Positions 15,352 through 23,670 of a stretch of DNA of 64,000 nucleotides are shown here, piece by piece. How positions within the stretch are numbered: the stretch's first letter is position 1; every line of letters begins with the position of its first letter. A program made the position numbers and the translations under genes. The DNA comes from Nocardioides bizhenqiangii (GTDB taxonomy: Bacteria > Actinomycetota > Actinomycetes > Propionibacteriales > Nocardioidaceae). The stretch spans positions 4,401,501-4,465,500 of the forward strand of contig NZ_CP141059.1 of assembly GCF_034661235.1 (NCBI RefSeq), in the 5' to 3' direction. The notes beneath the pieces were generated by a model that saw only the letters and a list, made by a program, of their open reading frames with translations, was not told the origin of the DNA and made no database searches.

Positions 15352-16266
15352 GTGTCTGCTATTTCCCTGCCACCGAGCCTCACGACCCGCCCGTTGGTCC
15401 CCTCCGACTCGACCGAGGTCCACGCGCTGATCGCAGCCCAGGAGCTCCACGACATCGGCACCGTCGAGATCGAGGAGGAGGACCTGATCGCGGAGTGGCA
15501 GCGCCCGTCGTACGACCTCGGCGCCAGCTCGATCGCCGTCCTCGAGGACGACCGGATCGTGGCGTACGCCGAGCTCATGGGCGCCGACCGGTACGACGCC
15601 GCGGTCCATCCCGACGTGCGCGGCCGCGGGATCGGCACCTGGCTCGCCTCGTGGGTGCGAGAGCTCGCACGGTCCCGCGGGGCGACCGTGGTGGGCATGC
15701 CGGTGCCGGAAGGATCGCCGGGGGACCGGCTGCTGGCCGCCCTGGGCTACCGGATCCGGTGGACCAGCTGGGTGCTGCGGCTGCCTCCCGGCCGCACGAT
15801 CGAGGAGCGCCCGCTGCCGGACGGTTACGTCCTCCGGGTCGCCACCGCGGCCGACCGCGAACAGGTCTGGCACGTCACCGAGGACGCCTTCCTCGAGTGG
15901 TCGGTGCGCGACAAGCAGACGTTCGAGGACTTCGCGGCCGAGGTGTGGCTGCGACCCGGCTTCGAACCGTGGCACCTGCAGGTCGTCGCGGCGCCCGACG
16001 GCTCCGTCGTCGGCTCGGTCTTCATCACCGTGAGCGAGATCGACGGCAATCGGGAGACCTACGTGTCCCGGCTCGCCGTCCACAAGGAGCACCGCCACCG
16101 CGGGCTGGCACAGGCGCTGCTCGTCGCCGCGTTCGCCGCCGGCCGGGAGCACGGCGCCGCCAGCTCATGCCTCTCCACGGACTCGCGCACCGGGGCGCTG
16201 TCGCTGTACGAGAAGGTCGGGATGGTCACCGACTCGGTGTGGGTGAATCGCGCGATCGACCTCTGA
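15352..16266 (+). CDS. Tandem GNAT-domain N-acetyltransferase
   Basis: 304 aa from GTG 15352, two GNAT folds in one chain. The first has VHPDVRGRGIGTWLASWV near residue 84, an acetyl-CoA loop; the second has LAVHKEHRHRGLAQALLVAAF near 240. The second acetyl-CoA loop is more divergent. The layout resembles MshD-like double-GNAT proteins, but the substrate is not shown by the sequence. It follows YceI by 57 bp and the two may be co-transcribed. Confidence 0.85.
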   Translation: MSAISLPPSLTTRPLVPSDSTEVHALIAAQELHDIGTVEIEEEDLIAEWQRPSYDLGASSIAVLEDDRIVAYAELMGADRYDAAVHPDVRGRGIGTWLASWVRELARSRGATVVGMPVPEGSPGDRLLAALGYRIRWTSWVLRLPPGRTIEERPLPDGYVLRVATAADREQVWHVTEDAFLEWSVRDKQTFEDFAAEVWLRPGFEPWHLQVVAAPDGSVVGSVFITVSEIDGNRETYVSRLAVHKEHRHRGLAQALLVAAFAAGREHGAASSCLSTDSRTGALSLYEKVGMVTDSVWVNRAIDL

Positions 16267-16368
16267 CCCTTTGCTTGTTATCAGTTCCGAGGAGGAAGGG
16301 ATGGTCGACCGGCGGACGCGCGCCTAGCGTGGTGGGGCGCCGGATCGCGCCGACAGAGGGGACCAGCC

Positions 16369-17898
16369 ATGGGGGACCGAATCTCGGGCACAGCGGTGCG
16401 CGCCGCCGTGCTCGCACTGCTCGCAGGCCTGCTGCTCGCAGCACCACCGACCGGGGTGGCGCGCGCTGCCGATCCGGACCCGCGCTTCGTCACCACCTGG
16501 CAAGGGACCGAAGCCGTCCTGCACCTGTACGGCGACGTCGACGTCTCGATCGACTGGGGTGACGGCACGACCAGGACGGTCTCCGGTGTCCGCGACGCCG
16601 TTGACGACGGGCCGATCACGCACACCTTCACCGACAGCGCGTCGACTCACCAGGTGGAGGTCACCGGCACCTTCCGGCGGCTCGGCGCGCTGGACTACCG
16701 GGACTTCCGGGACCCGCCGGTCGGTCTGCTGTCGGTCGACGAGTGGGGGCCCACCGACACCCGCACCGCCGCTCAGGCTTTCCGGGGCGCGAAGAACCTC
16801 GGCGCCGTCGCCGAACCTCCGCCGACGGTCCGCAACATGTTCGGCATGTTCCAGGAATCGGGTTTCAACCAGCCGATCGGCGACTGGGACGTCTCCCAGG
16901 TCACCGACATGTCCTACATGTTCAGTGAAACCCCGTTCAACCAGCCGATCGGCGACTGGGACGTCTCCCAGGTCACCGACCTGTCGTGGATGTTCTTCCG
17001 TTCCGACTTCAACCAGCCCATCGGCGGATGGGACGTCTCGAACGTCACCAGCCTCTACGCCACCTTCTGGAATTCCCCCTTCAACCAGCCGATCGGGCGC
17101 TGGGACGTCTCCAACGTCACCGACATGACGTTCACCTTCGCCGACACTCCGTTCAACCGGGCCCTCCGCGCCTGGGACGTCTCCTCGGTCGAGTCCATGA
17201 ACAGGACCTTCTACGGAGCGGCCTTCAACCGGCCGATCGGGAGCTGGGACGTCTCCAACGTCACTGACATCGCCGTGATGTTCGCGAACTCCCGCTTCAA
17301 CCAACCGATCGGCAGCTGGGACGTGTCCTCGGTCGAGTTCATGGTCTTCACCTTCTCCGGCGCACGCAGGTTCAACCAGCCCCTCGGGGACTGGGACGTC
17401 TCCAACGTCACCGACATGGACTTCATGTTCAGCGGTGCCCGCTCCTTCAACCAGGACCTGTCCGATTGGTGCGTCACCGACGTTCCTCGCCCCGAGGACT
17501 TCGACGAGGGCGCGACCGCCTGGACCGAACCGCGCCCCATCTGGACGACCTGCGCCGGGGTCGACAGCACCCCACCGGTCGTCCGCTTCGCCGACCTCAC
17601 CGGGACCGGAAAGCTGCGGATGAGGGCGTTCGCGAGGGACAACATCGGCGTGGACGCGGTGCTCGTCTCCGTCCAGGACCAGGCGACCGACCGTTGGCTC
17701 CAGGGGAACGGCACCTGGGGCTCCTCCTTCGCCCGGTTGCCCGCGAACGTCGTGAGCCCGGGCGAGGTGCGCACCGGTGCCTGGTTCAGGCGTCTGGTCC
17801 CCGCGGGCCGCTACCTGGTCGGCCTCGTCGCGGTCGACACGTCCGGCAACAGGTCGACGGTCCCTCGGCCTTGGCAGGTTGTCGAGGTCACCCCCTGA
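16369..17898 (+). CDS. Secreted BspA-like surface protein with DUF285 repeats
   Basis: 509 aa. N-terminal signal MGDRISGTAVRAAVLALLAGLLLAAPPTGVARA. Residues about 155-370 hold eight to nine repeats of a 20-25-residue unit with the core F-N-Q-P-I-G-x-W-D-V-S-x-V-T-D-M-x-x-M-F, the DUF285/BspA leucine-rich-like type common in Mycoplasma, gut bacteria and some marine groups. An Ig/PKD-like domain precedes it (VDVSIDWGDGTTRTVSG) and a C-terminal beta domain with GRYLVGLVAVDTSGNRSTVP follows. No cell-wall anchor is visible. A ligand-binding or adhesion role is inference. It lies just ahead of a Ser/Thr kinase, 32 bp apart. Confidence 0.88.
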   Translation: MGDRISGTAVRAAVLALLAGLLLAAPPTGVARAADPDPRFVTTWQGTEAVLHLYGDVDVSIDWGDGTTRTVSGVRDAVDDGPITHTFTDSASTHQVEVTGTFRRLGALDYRDFRDPPVGLLSVDEWGPTDTRTAAQAFRGAKNLGAVAEPPPTVRNMFGMFQESGFNQPIGDWDVSQVTDMSYMFSETPFNQPIGDWDVSQVTDLSWMFFRSDFNQPIGGWDVSNVTSLYATFWNSPFNQPIGRWDVSNVTDMTFTFADTPFNRALRAWDVSSVESMNRTFYGAAFNRPIGSWDVSNVTDIAVMFANSRFNQPIGSWDVSSVEFMVFTFSGARRFNQPLGDWDVSNVTDMDFMFSGARSFNQDLSDWCVTDVPRPEDFDEGATAWTEPRPIWTTCAGVDSTPPVVRFADLTGTGKLRMRAFARDNIGVDAVLVSVQDQATDRWLQGNGTWGSSFARLPANVVSPGEVRTGAWFRRLVPAGRYLVGLVAVDTSGNRSTVPRPWQVVEVTP

Positions 17899-17930
17899 GC
17901 GTCGCCGGCCCGCGCCACTAGGCTCGGGCC

Positions 17931-19010
17931 ATGGGTGAGGTGTTCGCCGGTCGCTACGAGCTGATCGATCCGATCGCCTCCGGCGGCATGGGCACCGTCT
18001 GGCGGGTGCGGGACCGGGTCGACGGCCAGGTGAAGGCCGCCAAGATGCTCAACCAGAGCGACGCTGCCATGCTGCTGCGGTTCGTGCGGGAGCAGTCGCT
18101 GCGGATCGACCACACCCACATCGTCACGCCGCAGTCGTGGGCCGCGGTCGACGACCGGGTGCTGTTCACGATGCCGCTGGTGGCCGGCGGCTCGGTGTCG
18201 CAGCTGCTCCGGAAGTACGGCGCGCTGCCGCCGCGCTGGATCGGCCGCCTCGTCGACCAGACCCTCCAAGCGCTCGAGGCCGTGCACGCCGCGGGGATCG
18301 TGCACCGCGACGTGAAGCCCGGCAACCTGCTGGTCGAGCCGACCGGACGTGGCGTGCCGCACCTGCGGCTCACCGACTTCGGGATCGCGGTGCCCACCGA
18401 CGAGGCGCGGCTGACCCACATCGCGATGGTCATCGGCACTCCCGGCTACATGCCGCCGGAGCAGCAACTCGGGGCCGACCCCGACGCCAGCGCGGACATC
18501 TACGCCCTCGGCAGAGTGATCCTCGAGATGCTCACCGCGACCAAGCCGCCGCGAGACCCGGCGGCCGTCGACATCGCCGGCCTGCGAACCGGCGACCCCG
18601 CGCGGGACGCCGTGGTGGACCTGATCGAGGCGACTTCGTCCGACGACCCGGCAGCCCGGCCGAGCGCGACCGAGCTCCGCGCGCACCCCTCGCTGCGGCG
18701 GCTGCTGGAGCTCCCGCCGGACCCGGCCGACCCCATCGTGATCACCGAGGTCTTCCCGCCGTTGCCGAGCGGCACGGGCGGATCGGGCGACACCCTGCCG
18801 CGCGCGACGGCGCCCCACCCGCCCCCCACGACCGGACCGGCCTCGGCGCCGACGATGCCCCCACCGCCGCCACCTCCGCGACGCACGCAGGAGGAGACGG
18901 TGCTGCCGTCGCCCGCGGCACCCATCCCCGCCGGCGTGCTCGCTCCCGTGCTGCTCCTGGTCGTCGGCCTGCTCGGGCTCGCCGTCAGCGGCTGGTTGCT
19001 GCTCGGCTAG
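17931..19010 (+). CDS. PknB-like membrane Ser/Thr protein kinase
   Basis: 359 aa, leaderless: TAGGCT (17919-17924) ends 6 bases before the ATG. The catalytic domain spans 1-260: glycine loop ASGGMGTVWR, Lys in VKAAKML, HRDVKPGN (Asp127), DFG in LRLTDFGIA, and PGYMPPEQ. A Pro-rich linker (TMPPPPPPPR) leads to one C-terminal membrane helix (VLAPVLLLVVGLLGLAVSGWLLLG). No extracellular sensor (PASTA) is present, so it is a tail-anchored kinase. The gene ends 26 bp inside the opposing gene at 18985. Confidence 0.93.
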   Translation: MGEVFAGRYELIDPIASGGMGTVWRVRDRVDGQVKAAKMLNQSDAAMLLRFVREQSLRIDHTHIVTPQSWAAVDDRVLFTMPLVAGGSVSQLLRKYGALPPRWIGRLVDQTLQALEAVHAAGIVHRDVKPGNLLVEPTGRGVPHLRLTDFGIAVPTDEARLTHIAMVIGTPGYMPPEQQLGADPDASADIYALGRVILEMLTATKPPRDPAAVDIAGLRTGDPARDAVVDLIEATSSDDPAARPSATELRAHPSLRRLLELPPDPADPIVITEVFPPLPSGTGGSGDTLPRATAPHPPPTTGPASAPTMPPPPPPPRRTQEETVLPSPAAPIPAGVLAPVLLLVVGLLGLAVSGWLLLG

Positions 19011-20358
19011 ACAGACGACGGGTCAGCCAGACCCCGCCGGCCGCACAGCAGGCGAGGCTGACCACGCCGAGGCCGAGACCGACGCCGCGTCGGAGCCCCC
19101 ACCAACCCTCGCCGTCCTCGCCCTCGGGCGTGAACGGGTTGCCCGACGCCACTGCCGAGAACTCACCGTCGCCGACGAGGAAGGGCGTCTCCGGCGAGTA
19201 CCCCTCGGGACCGTCGCCGCCGCCCTGGGCCAGGACGGCGCCCTTGTAGGTCGGAGGAGTGGCGTCGCTCCCGGTGACCTGGAAGGTGAGCTGAATCGGG
19301 ACGTCGAGCGCCGCCCGCTCCTCAGGCGCCGCCGCGGCGGTCACCGAGACCCAGTGGTCGCCGGGCAGCACGGGATCGACGTCGGAGGAGTAGCGGTTCG
19401 TGTAGCGGAGCGGGTAGGTCCCTGCGACAAGGCCGCTGCCCTCGGGGGTGCCGTAGTAGCCGTAGGAGCTGTCGTCGTCGCGAGTCAGGACGAAGGCATC
19501 GCGACTCGGCTGGATGATCGCCAGCTTCAGGTAGACGCTCGGGGAGCCGAGCTCTTCGGCCTCGCCCTCGGGGAGACCGGGCAGGTCGGCGCGCGCTACG
19601 AGACGGTCACCCCATTCCAGGGGGACCCGCCAGAGCAGCTCGGTGCCCTCCGCGATCGTGGTGTCGAGCGTCACCGGACCGTCATGCGCGTCGACCACGG
19701 GCGCCTCGTCGAAGGAAGGGGCTCCTGCGGGGGTCGATGCCGGATCGGTCGGATCGGGCACCTGGTAGTCGAGCTCCTCGCTCTCGGGCGGCTCTTCGGC
19801 ACTGGACACCGGCGCTTCCTCGACGATCTTGATGGCGACCGGGAGGTCGACACTGTTGTAGCCGGAGTAGCGGGCGAGCCTGAGCTCCACCGTGTCGGCC
19901 GAACGGCAGGGAGTGTTGGTGGTGTGGTCCTCCTCGTCGCCCGCGATCACCTGCGCCCCGACCAGCCCGTAAGGGGCAGAAGAGTCGGTGGAAGACTGAT
20001 CGGTGCCGCAGTCGACGGGTTCGGTGCCCTCGGTCGCCGCGACGGTCGCGGTGAGCTCGAGTCCCTCGCCGTCGGGTCCGGCCGGCGCACCGATCGCGCC
20101 GATGTGGACGGTGCTGTCCTCGATCTGCCGCTCGTACGTGAAGAACTGCGCCTGCGACTCCGGACCGAGCGAGACGGTCCACAGACCGGGCTCGAGAGGA
20201 GTCGGCTCTCGTGGATCGGTGCTGCTGACCACCGGCTGCCCGCCGAGGTCGACGGGTTCGGCGGCCGGCACCGGCACAGCGGCCGCGAAGGGCGCCCACG
20301 TCCCCAAGCCGAGCGCGAGGGCCACGGCAGCGGCGGCTCTCCGGACGACAGACCTCAC
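18985..20358 (-). CDS. Secreted membrane-anchored protein of unknown function
   Basis: 457 aa. Signal peptide MRSVVRRAAAAVALALGLGTWAPFAAA at the start and a transmembrane helix GVGLGLGVVSLACCAAGGVWLTRRL at the end, so the bulk faces outside. The body has two beta-rich segments (LEPGLWTVSLGPESQAQFFTYER and GTELLWRVPLEWGDRLVARADLPG) separated by an acidic Pro-rich stretch. The first part resembles pre-peptidase-type C-terminal modules; this is a weak suggestion. Its 3' end overlaps the kinase gene by 26 bp, tail to tail. Stop is TGA at 18985. Confidence 0.75.
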   Translation of the reverse strand: MRSVVRRAAAAVALALGLGTWAPFAAAVPVPAAEPVDLGGQPVVSSTDPREPTPLEPGLWTVSLGPESQAQFFTYERQIEDSTVHIGAIGAPAGPDGEGLELTATVAATEGTEPVDCGTDQSSTDSSAPYGLVGAQVIAGDEEDHTTNTPCRSADTVELRLARYSGYNSVDLPVAIKIVEEAPVSSAEEPPESEELDYQVPDPTDPASTPAGAPSFDEAPVVDAHDGPVTLDTTIAEGTELLWRVPLEWGDRLVARADLPGLPEGEAEELGSPSVYLKLAIIQPSRDAFVLTRDDDSSYGYYGTPEGSGLVAGTYPLRYTNRYSSDVDPVLPGDHWVSVTAAAAPEERAALDVPIQLTFQVTGSDATPPTYKGAVLAQGGGDGPEGYSPETPFLVGDGEFSAVASGNPFTPEGEDGEGWWGLRRGVGLGLGVVSLACCAAGGVWLTRRLSSRAATSR

Positions 20359-20396
20359 CCGCGGCAGCCTAGTGGCCGCCGCGGGTGGGTCGACTG

Positions 20397-21095
20397 CTAC
20401 TCGTCGTCGGTGGTCTCGTCGGGAGCCGGCCCGTCGGCGAGGATTCCGTAGAGCTTGCGCCGGGCGTCGACGAGGACCTCGACCGCCGCGCGTCGCTGGA
20501 CGTCGTCCCCCGAGGTGACGATCTGCCAGACGGCGCTCATCACCTGCGGGATCTCGGCCTTGATGTCGGCGTGCTCACCCGGCCACGCGGACTCGGCGGC
20601 CTCGAACGGCGCCCATACCGCGGCGAGCTCGTCGCCGTGCTCGGCGCAGTAGGTCGCACCCTCCGGCGTGAGCCGCAGCGAACGTCGACCGCGCTCGTCG
20701 TCGGTCTCGACCAGGCCCTCGTCCTCGAGCTGCTGGATGGTCGGGTACACCGAGCCCGGGCTCGGGCGCCAGGCGCCGCCGCTCTTGTCGGTGATCTGCT
20801 GGATCACCTGGTAGCCGTTGATCGACTCCTCCCGCTGCTGGGCGGCATGGAGCACGTCGAGGATCGCCGAGCGGACGTCGCCGCGTCGTACCCGAGCGCC
20901 GCGCGTCCCCTCCGGTCGACCCATGCCGAGCAGGCCGGCGAGCCACGGCGGCGGGCCGCCCGGCCCTCCGCCGCGGTGATGGGAGCCGCGCTCCCACGGG
21001 TTGCCCCACGGACTCGGGCGATGCTGCTGGTAGGGACCGCAGTCCCCCATGGCGGCGGCCCAGAACGGGCCGAAGCTCTTGTTGAAGCGATGCAT
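20397..21095 (-). CDS. PadR-family transcriptional regulator
   Basis: 232 aa from ATG 21095 behind GGGAGG. The N-terminus is Gly/His-rich (PWERGSHHRGGGPGGPPPW), common in actinobacterial PadR proteins. The winged helix is VRRGDVRSAILDVLHAA...INGYQVIQQITDKSGGAWRPSPGSVYPTIQQLEDEGLV. The C-terminal helix (FEAAESAWPGEHADIKAEIPQ) is the dimer part. An upstream ATG at 21191 would cross its operator and is rejected. It probably represses itself through the palindrome at 21132. Confidence 0.92.
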   Translation of the reverse strand: MHRFNKSFGPFWAAAMGDCGPYQQHRPSPWGNPWERGSHHRGGGPGGPPPWLAGLLGMGRPEGTRGARVRRGDVRSAILDVLHAAQQREESINGYQVIQQITDKSGGAWRPSPGSVYPTIQQLEDEGLVETDDERGRRSLRLTPEGATYCAEHGDELAAVWAPFEAAESAWPGEHADIKAEIPQVMSAVWQIVTSGDDVQRRAAVEVLVDARRKLYGILADGPAPDETTDDE

Positions 21096-21131
21096 GATTT
21101 CCTCCCTTGTCGCGACCTTCGGAATCATGTC

Positions 21132-21143
21132 GCGATATATCGC
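21132..21143. promoter_or_regulatory. PadR operator palindrome
   Basis: GCGATATATCGC, a perfect 12-bp palindrome in an otherwise GC-rich leader, 37 bp upstream of padR. AT-rich TCGCGATATATCGC-type sites are typical PadR targets, so this is a likely autoregulatory site. Confidence 0.65.
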
Positions 21144-21196
21144 TACTGTATCGGGCGTTGAACGCCCACACAAGCCACGGGCAGACACCAAGAGGA

Positions 21197-21610
21197 CTAC
21201 GCGGGCTGCCAGGGAACGACCGACGTCCGGTACTCCTTGCAGAGGTGCAGGTGGCTCCCCGCCGCGAGGTCCTTCGCGCCCACGACGGCGTAGTAGCTCC
21301 GGCCAGGACGGAGGTTCGTCGGTACCACCCAGTAGCCGTCCCCGTTGCCGGACGGGACGCCCGTACGACGGTCCACGCCGACCTGGAGGTCGCGACCGGG
21401 ACGGACCAGGTAGAGCTTCACCTTCCGGTTGTTCACGCAGGCCGCGTTCGGCGATGAGACCCTGCCGAGCGCGGCCTCACCCCCCGATGCCGTCAGGCCG
21501 AACGACGAGACCGTGCCGTACCGCACGGTGTGCGCCGCTGCCGGGTCCGCCGGCAGCAGCGCCAGGACGGTCGTGCCGAGCGCGATGAGCATCGCCAGTC
21601 GCTTCTTCAT
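21197..21610 (-). CDS. Small secreted beta-sandwich protein, paralogue of 43474-43866
   Basis: 137 aa from ATG 21610. Signal peptide MKKRLAMLIALGTTVLALLPADPAAA. The mature part has a Cys pair (ACVNNRKVKLYLV near 61, HLCKEYRT near 123) and G-YW and RPGRSYYAVVGA cores. The same layout (C-x-x-NRKV-x-L ... G-x-W ... YA-V ... C) recurs in the protein at 43474, so both belong to one unnamed family. Function unknown. A reading to 21880 would run antisense into the peptidase and is rejected. Confidence 0.78.
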   Translation of the reverse strand: MKKRLAMLIALGTTVLALLPADPAAAHTVRYGTVSSFGLTASGGEAALGRVSSPNAACVNNRKVKLYLVRPGRDLQVGVDRRTGVPSGNGDGYWVVPTNLRPGRSYYAVVGAKDLAAGSHLHLCKEYRTSVVPWQPA

Positions 21611-21669
21611 ACGGTTTCCTCTCAGGGTTCGCCCGAGGGTGTCACGCCGAGGCCGCGCTGTCCTCCGGA

Positions 21670-23640
21670 TCAGCGCGCGAGCCAGGCGGAGTACGAGTCG
21701 AACGAGTACGGGCGCCCGAGGAAGTCGGCGACCAGGTCGGCGGCGTCCTTGGTGCCGCCGGGGGCGAGCACCGCGTCGCGGTAGCGGGTGGCGACCGCGA
21801 GCCGCTCGTCGGAGAACAGGTCGCCGGGGCCATCGGCGTCGAACGCGCTGAACATGTCCTTCGCGATCACGAGCGACCACATGTAGGTGTAGTACGCCGA
21901 GCTGTAGCCGCCGAGGTGCCCGAACGACGCGAACATGTGGGTGCCCTCGAGGTAGGGCAGCGCGGCGTACTTGCGCTGGAGGTCGACCATCCGGTCGCTC
22001 AGCGGCGCGACCTCCTCGCCGGCGGCCCGGCGGGCCTCGTCAGCGTGGAACCAGTAGGACATCGCGGCGTAGAACATCTGGGTCCGCGCGTAGATGCCCT
22101 TGCCGTAGTCGTCGGAGCGCCGCATCGCCTCGACCAGCTCGACCGGGATCGGTTCGCCCGCGTCGTTGGTCGCGAAGCTTCGCAGCACGGCGGGGTCCCA
22201 TGCCCACTCCTCGAGCATCTGGCTCGGCGCCTCGACGAAGTCCCACTCGGTGGCGACACCGGCGAAGCGGAACCACTCCCCGTGGCCGGCCAGCACGTGG
22301 TGCAGCAGGTGCCCGAACTCGTGGAACAGCGTCACGACGTGGTCGTGCTCCATCAGGCCGCGGGAGAAGTTGCAGACCAGCACCCCTTCGGGCAGCTGAT
22401 CGCCCGCGACGCCGTCGGTCAGCGTGAACTGCGCGGCGTGCTTGTACTTGCCCTCCCGCGGGTGCAGGTCGAGGTAGATCCGCCCGAGCGGCTCGACGTC
22501 GTCGCCCCGGAAAACGTCGTACGCCGCGACGTCCTCGTGCCACACCGGGACGTCGGCCCGCTCGTAGCGCAGCCCGAACAGCCGGCCGGTGACGTCGAGC
22601 AGACCCTGCCGCACCTTCGGGAAGGCGAAGTAGGCGCGCACCTGCTGGGCGTCGACGTCGAACTGCTCCTGGCGCACTCGCTCCTGGTAGTAGAACGAGT
22701 CGTACAGCGGGATCTCGGTGGCGTCGGGGTGGTCGCGACGGTAGCGCTCGAGGAGGGTGTCGAGGTCGGCCCGCATCGGCTCCGCCGCCGCCGCCGCGAT
22801 CTTCTCGATGAACTCGGGGATGGCCGAGCCGGAGCCGATCATCTTCACGTCCGCGTCGTACGACGGCCAGTCGTCGTAGCCCACCAGTGACGCGAGCTCC
22901 TGGCGGAGCGCGAACATCTCCTCGAGCAGCGGCTCCGCGTCCGGCCAGCCGCGCTGCAGGAACGCGATGACGATGTCGCGCCGCACGTCTTGGTCGTGGG
23001 CGAACATCCGCACGGGGATCGCGTCGGGATAGTCGGTCGTGACGGTGACCAGCCCGTCGTCGCCGGCGGGGTGGGCGGCCAGCCAGTCGTCCGGCAGGCC
23101 GGCGAGCCGGTCGGGCGCGACCTTGATGGAGCGCACGTCGTCACGGGTGAGCTTGCTGAACTCCTGGTCGAGCTCGGTGAGCCGGTCCCGGATCGCGGAG
23201 ATCCGCGACCGGGTCTCGTCATCGCGGTCGACGCCCGAGCGCCGGAAGTCCTTGCGCACCTTCTCGAGCAACCGGGCCGACGTGGCGTCGAGGCCCTCCT
23301 CGGCGAGGCCGGCGAACACCTCGTAGAGGGTGCGGTCGAGGCTCCACTCCGTCGACAGCTTGTCCGCATCCTGCTCCGCGGCGTCGGCGACGTCGCGCAC
23401 CGCCTGGTCGGGGTGCACGTTGCCGAAGAGCGAGCCGGACGCGGCGACCCCGCCGAGGTGCCCGGCGGCGTGGTCCCAGAGCCGCAGCACCTCAAGCGCC
23501 TCGGCCGGCGGATCCGTGCGCAGCCGGTCGACCAGGGTCCGGGCCCGATCGAGCTCCTCGGACGACCGCGAGCGGACCCACTCACCCCAGGTCGCGGCGT
23601 CGTCGGTTTCGGGGAGGTTCAGCGGCTCGAGATGCGACAT
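21670..23640 (-). CDS. M3-family metallopeptidase (oligopeptidase/Dcp type)
   Basis: Zinc peptidase that degrades short peptides in the cytosol. 656 aa from ATG 23640, usual length for the family. The zinc motif is H-E-F-G-H at 440-444 (LFHEFGHLLHHVL), with the third ligand Glu a short distance on in the region FVEAPSQMLEEWAW. The substrate-closing loop YYQERVRQEQF is present. It lacks a signal peptide. An upstream TTG would add eight residues. It is 30 bp from the sigma factor gene upstream, so a transcript may run through all three genes. Confidence 0.93.
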   Translation of the reverse strand: MSHLEPLNLPETDDAATWGEWVRSRSSEELDRARTLVDRLRTDPPAEALEVLRLWDHAAGHLGGVAASGSLFGNVHPDQAVRDVADAAEQDADKLSTEWSLDRTLYEVFAGLAEEGLDATSARLLEKVRKDFRRSGVDRDDETRSRISAIRDRLTELDQEFSKLTRDDVRSIKVAPDRLAGLPDDWLAAHPAGDDGLVTVTTDYPDAIPVRMFAHDQDVRRDIVIAFLQRGWPDAEPLLEEMFALRQELASLVGYDDWPSYDADVKMIGSGSAIPEFIEKIAAAAAEPMRADLDTLLERYRRDHPDATEIPLYDSFYYQERVRQEQFDVDAQQVRAYFAFPKVRQGLLDVTGRLFGLRYERADVPVWHEDVAAYDVFRGDDVEPLGRIYLDLHPREGKYKHAAQFTLTDGVAGDQLPEGVLVCNFSRGLMEHDHVVTLFHEFGHLLHHVLAGHGEWFRFAGVATEWDFVEAPSQMLEEWAWDPAVLRSFATNDAGEPIPVELVEAMRRSDDYGKGIYARTQMFYAAMSYWFHADEARRAAGEEVAPLSDRMVDLQRKYAALPYLEGTHMFASFGHLGGYSSAYYTYMWSLVIAKDMFSAFDADGPGDLFSDERLAVATRYRDAVLAPGGTKDAADLVADFLGRPYSFDSYSAWLAR

Positions 23641-23670
23641 GGATGCAGCGTAAGGAGTCGCCAAGAAAGC

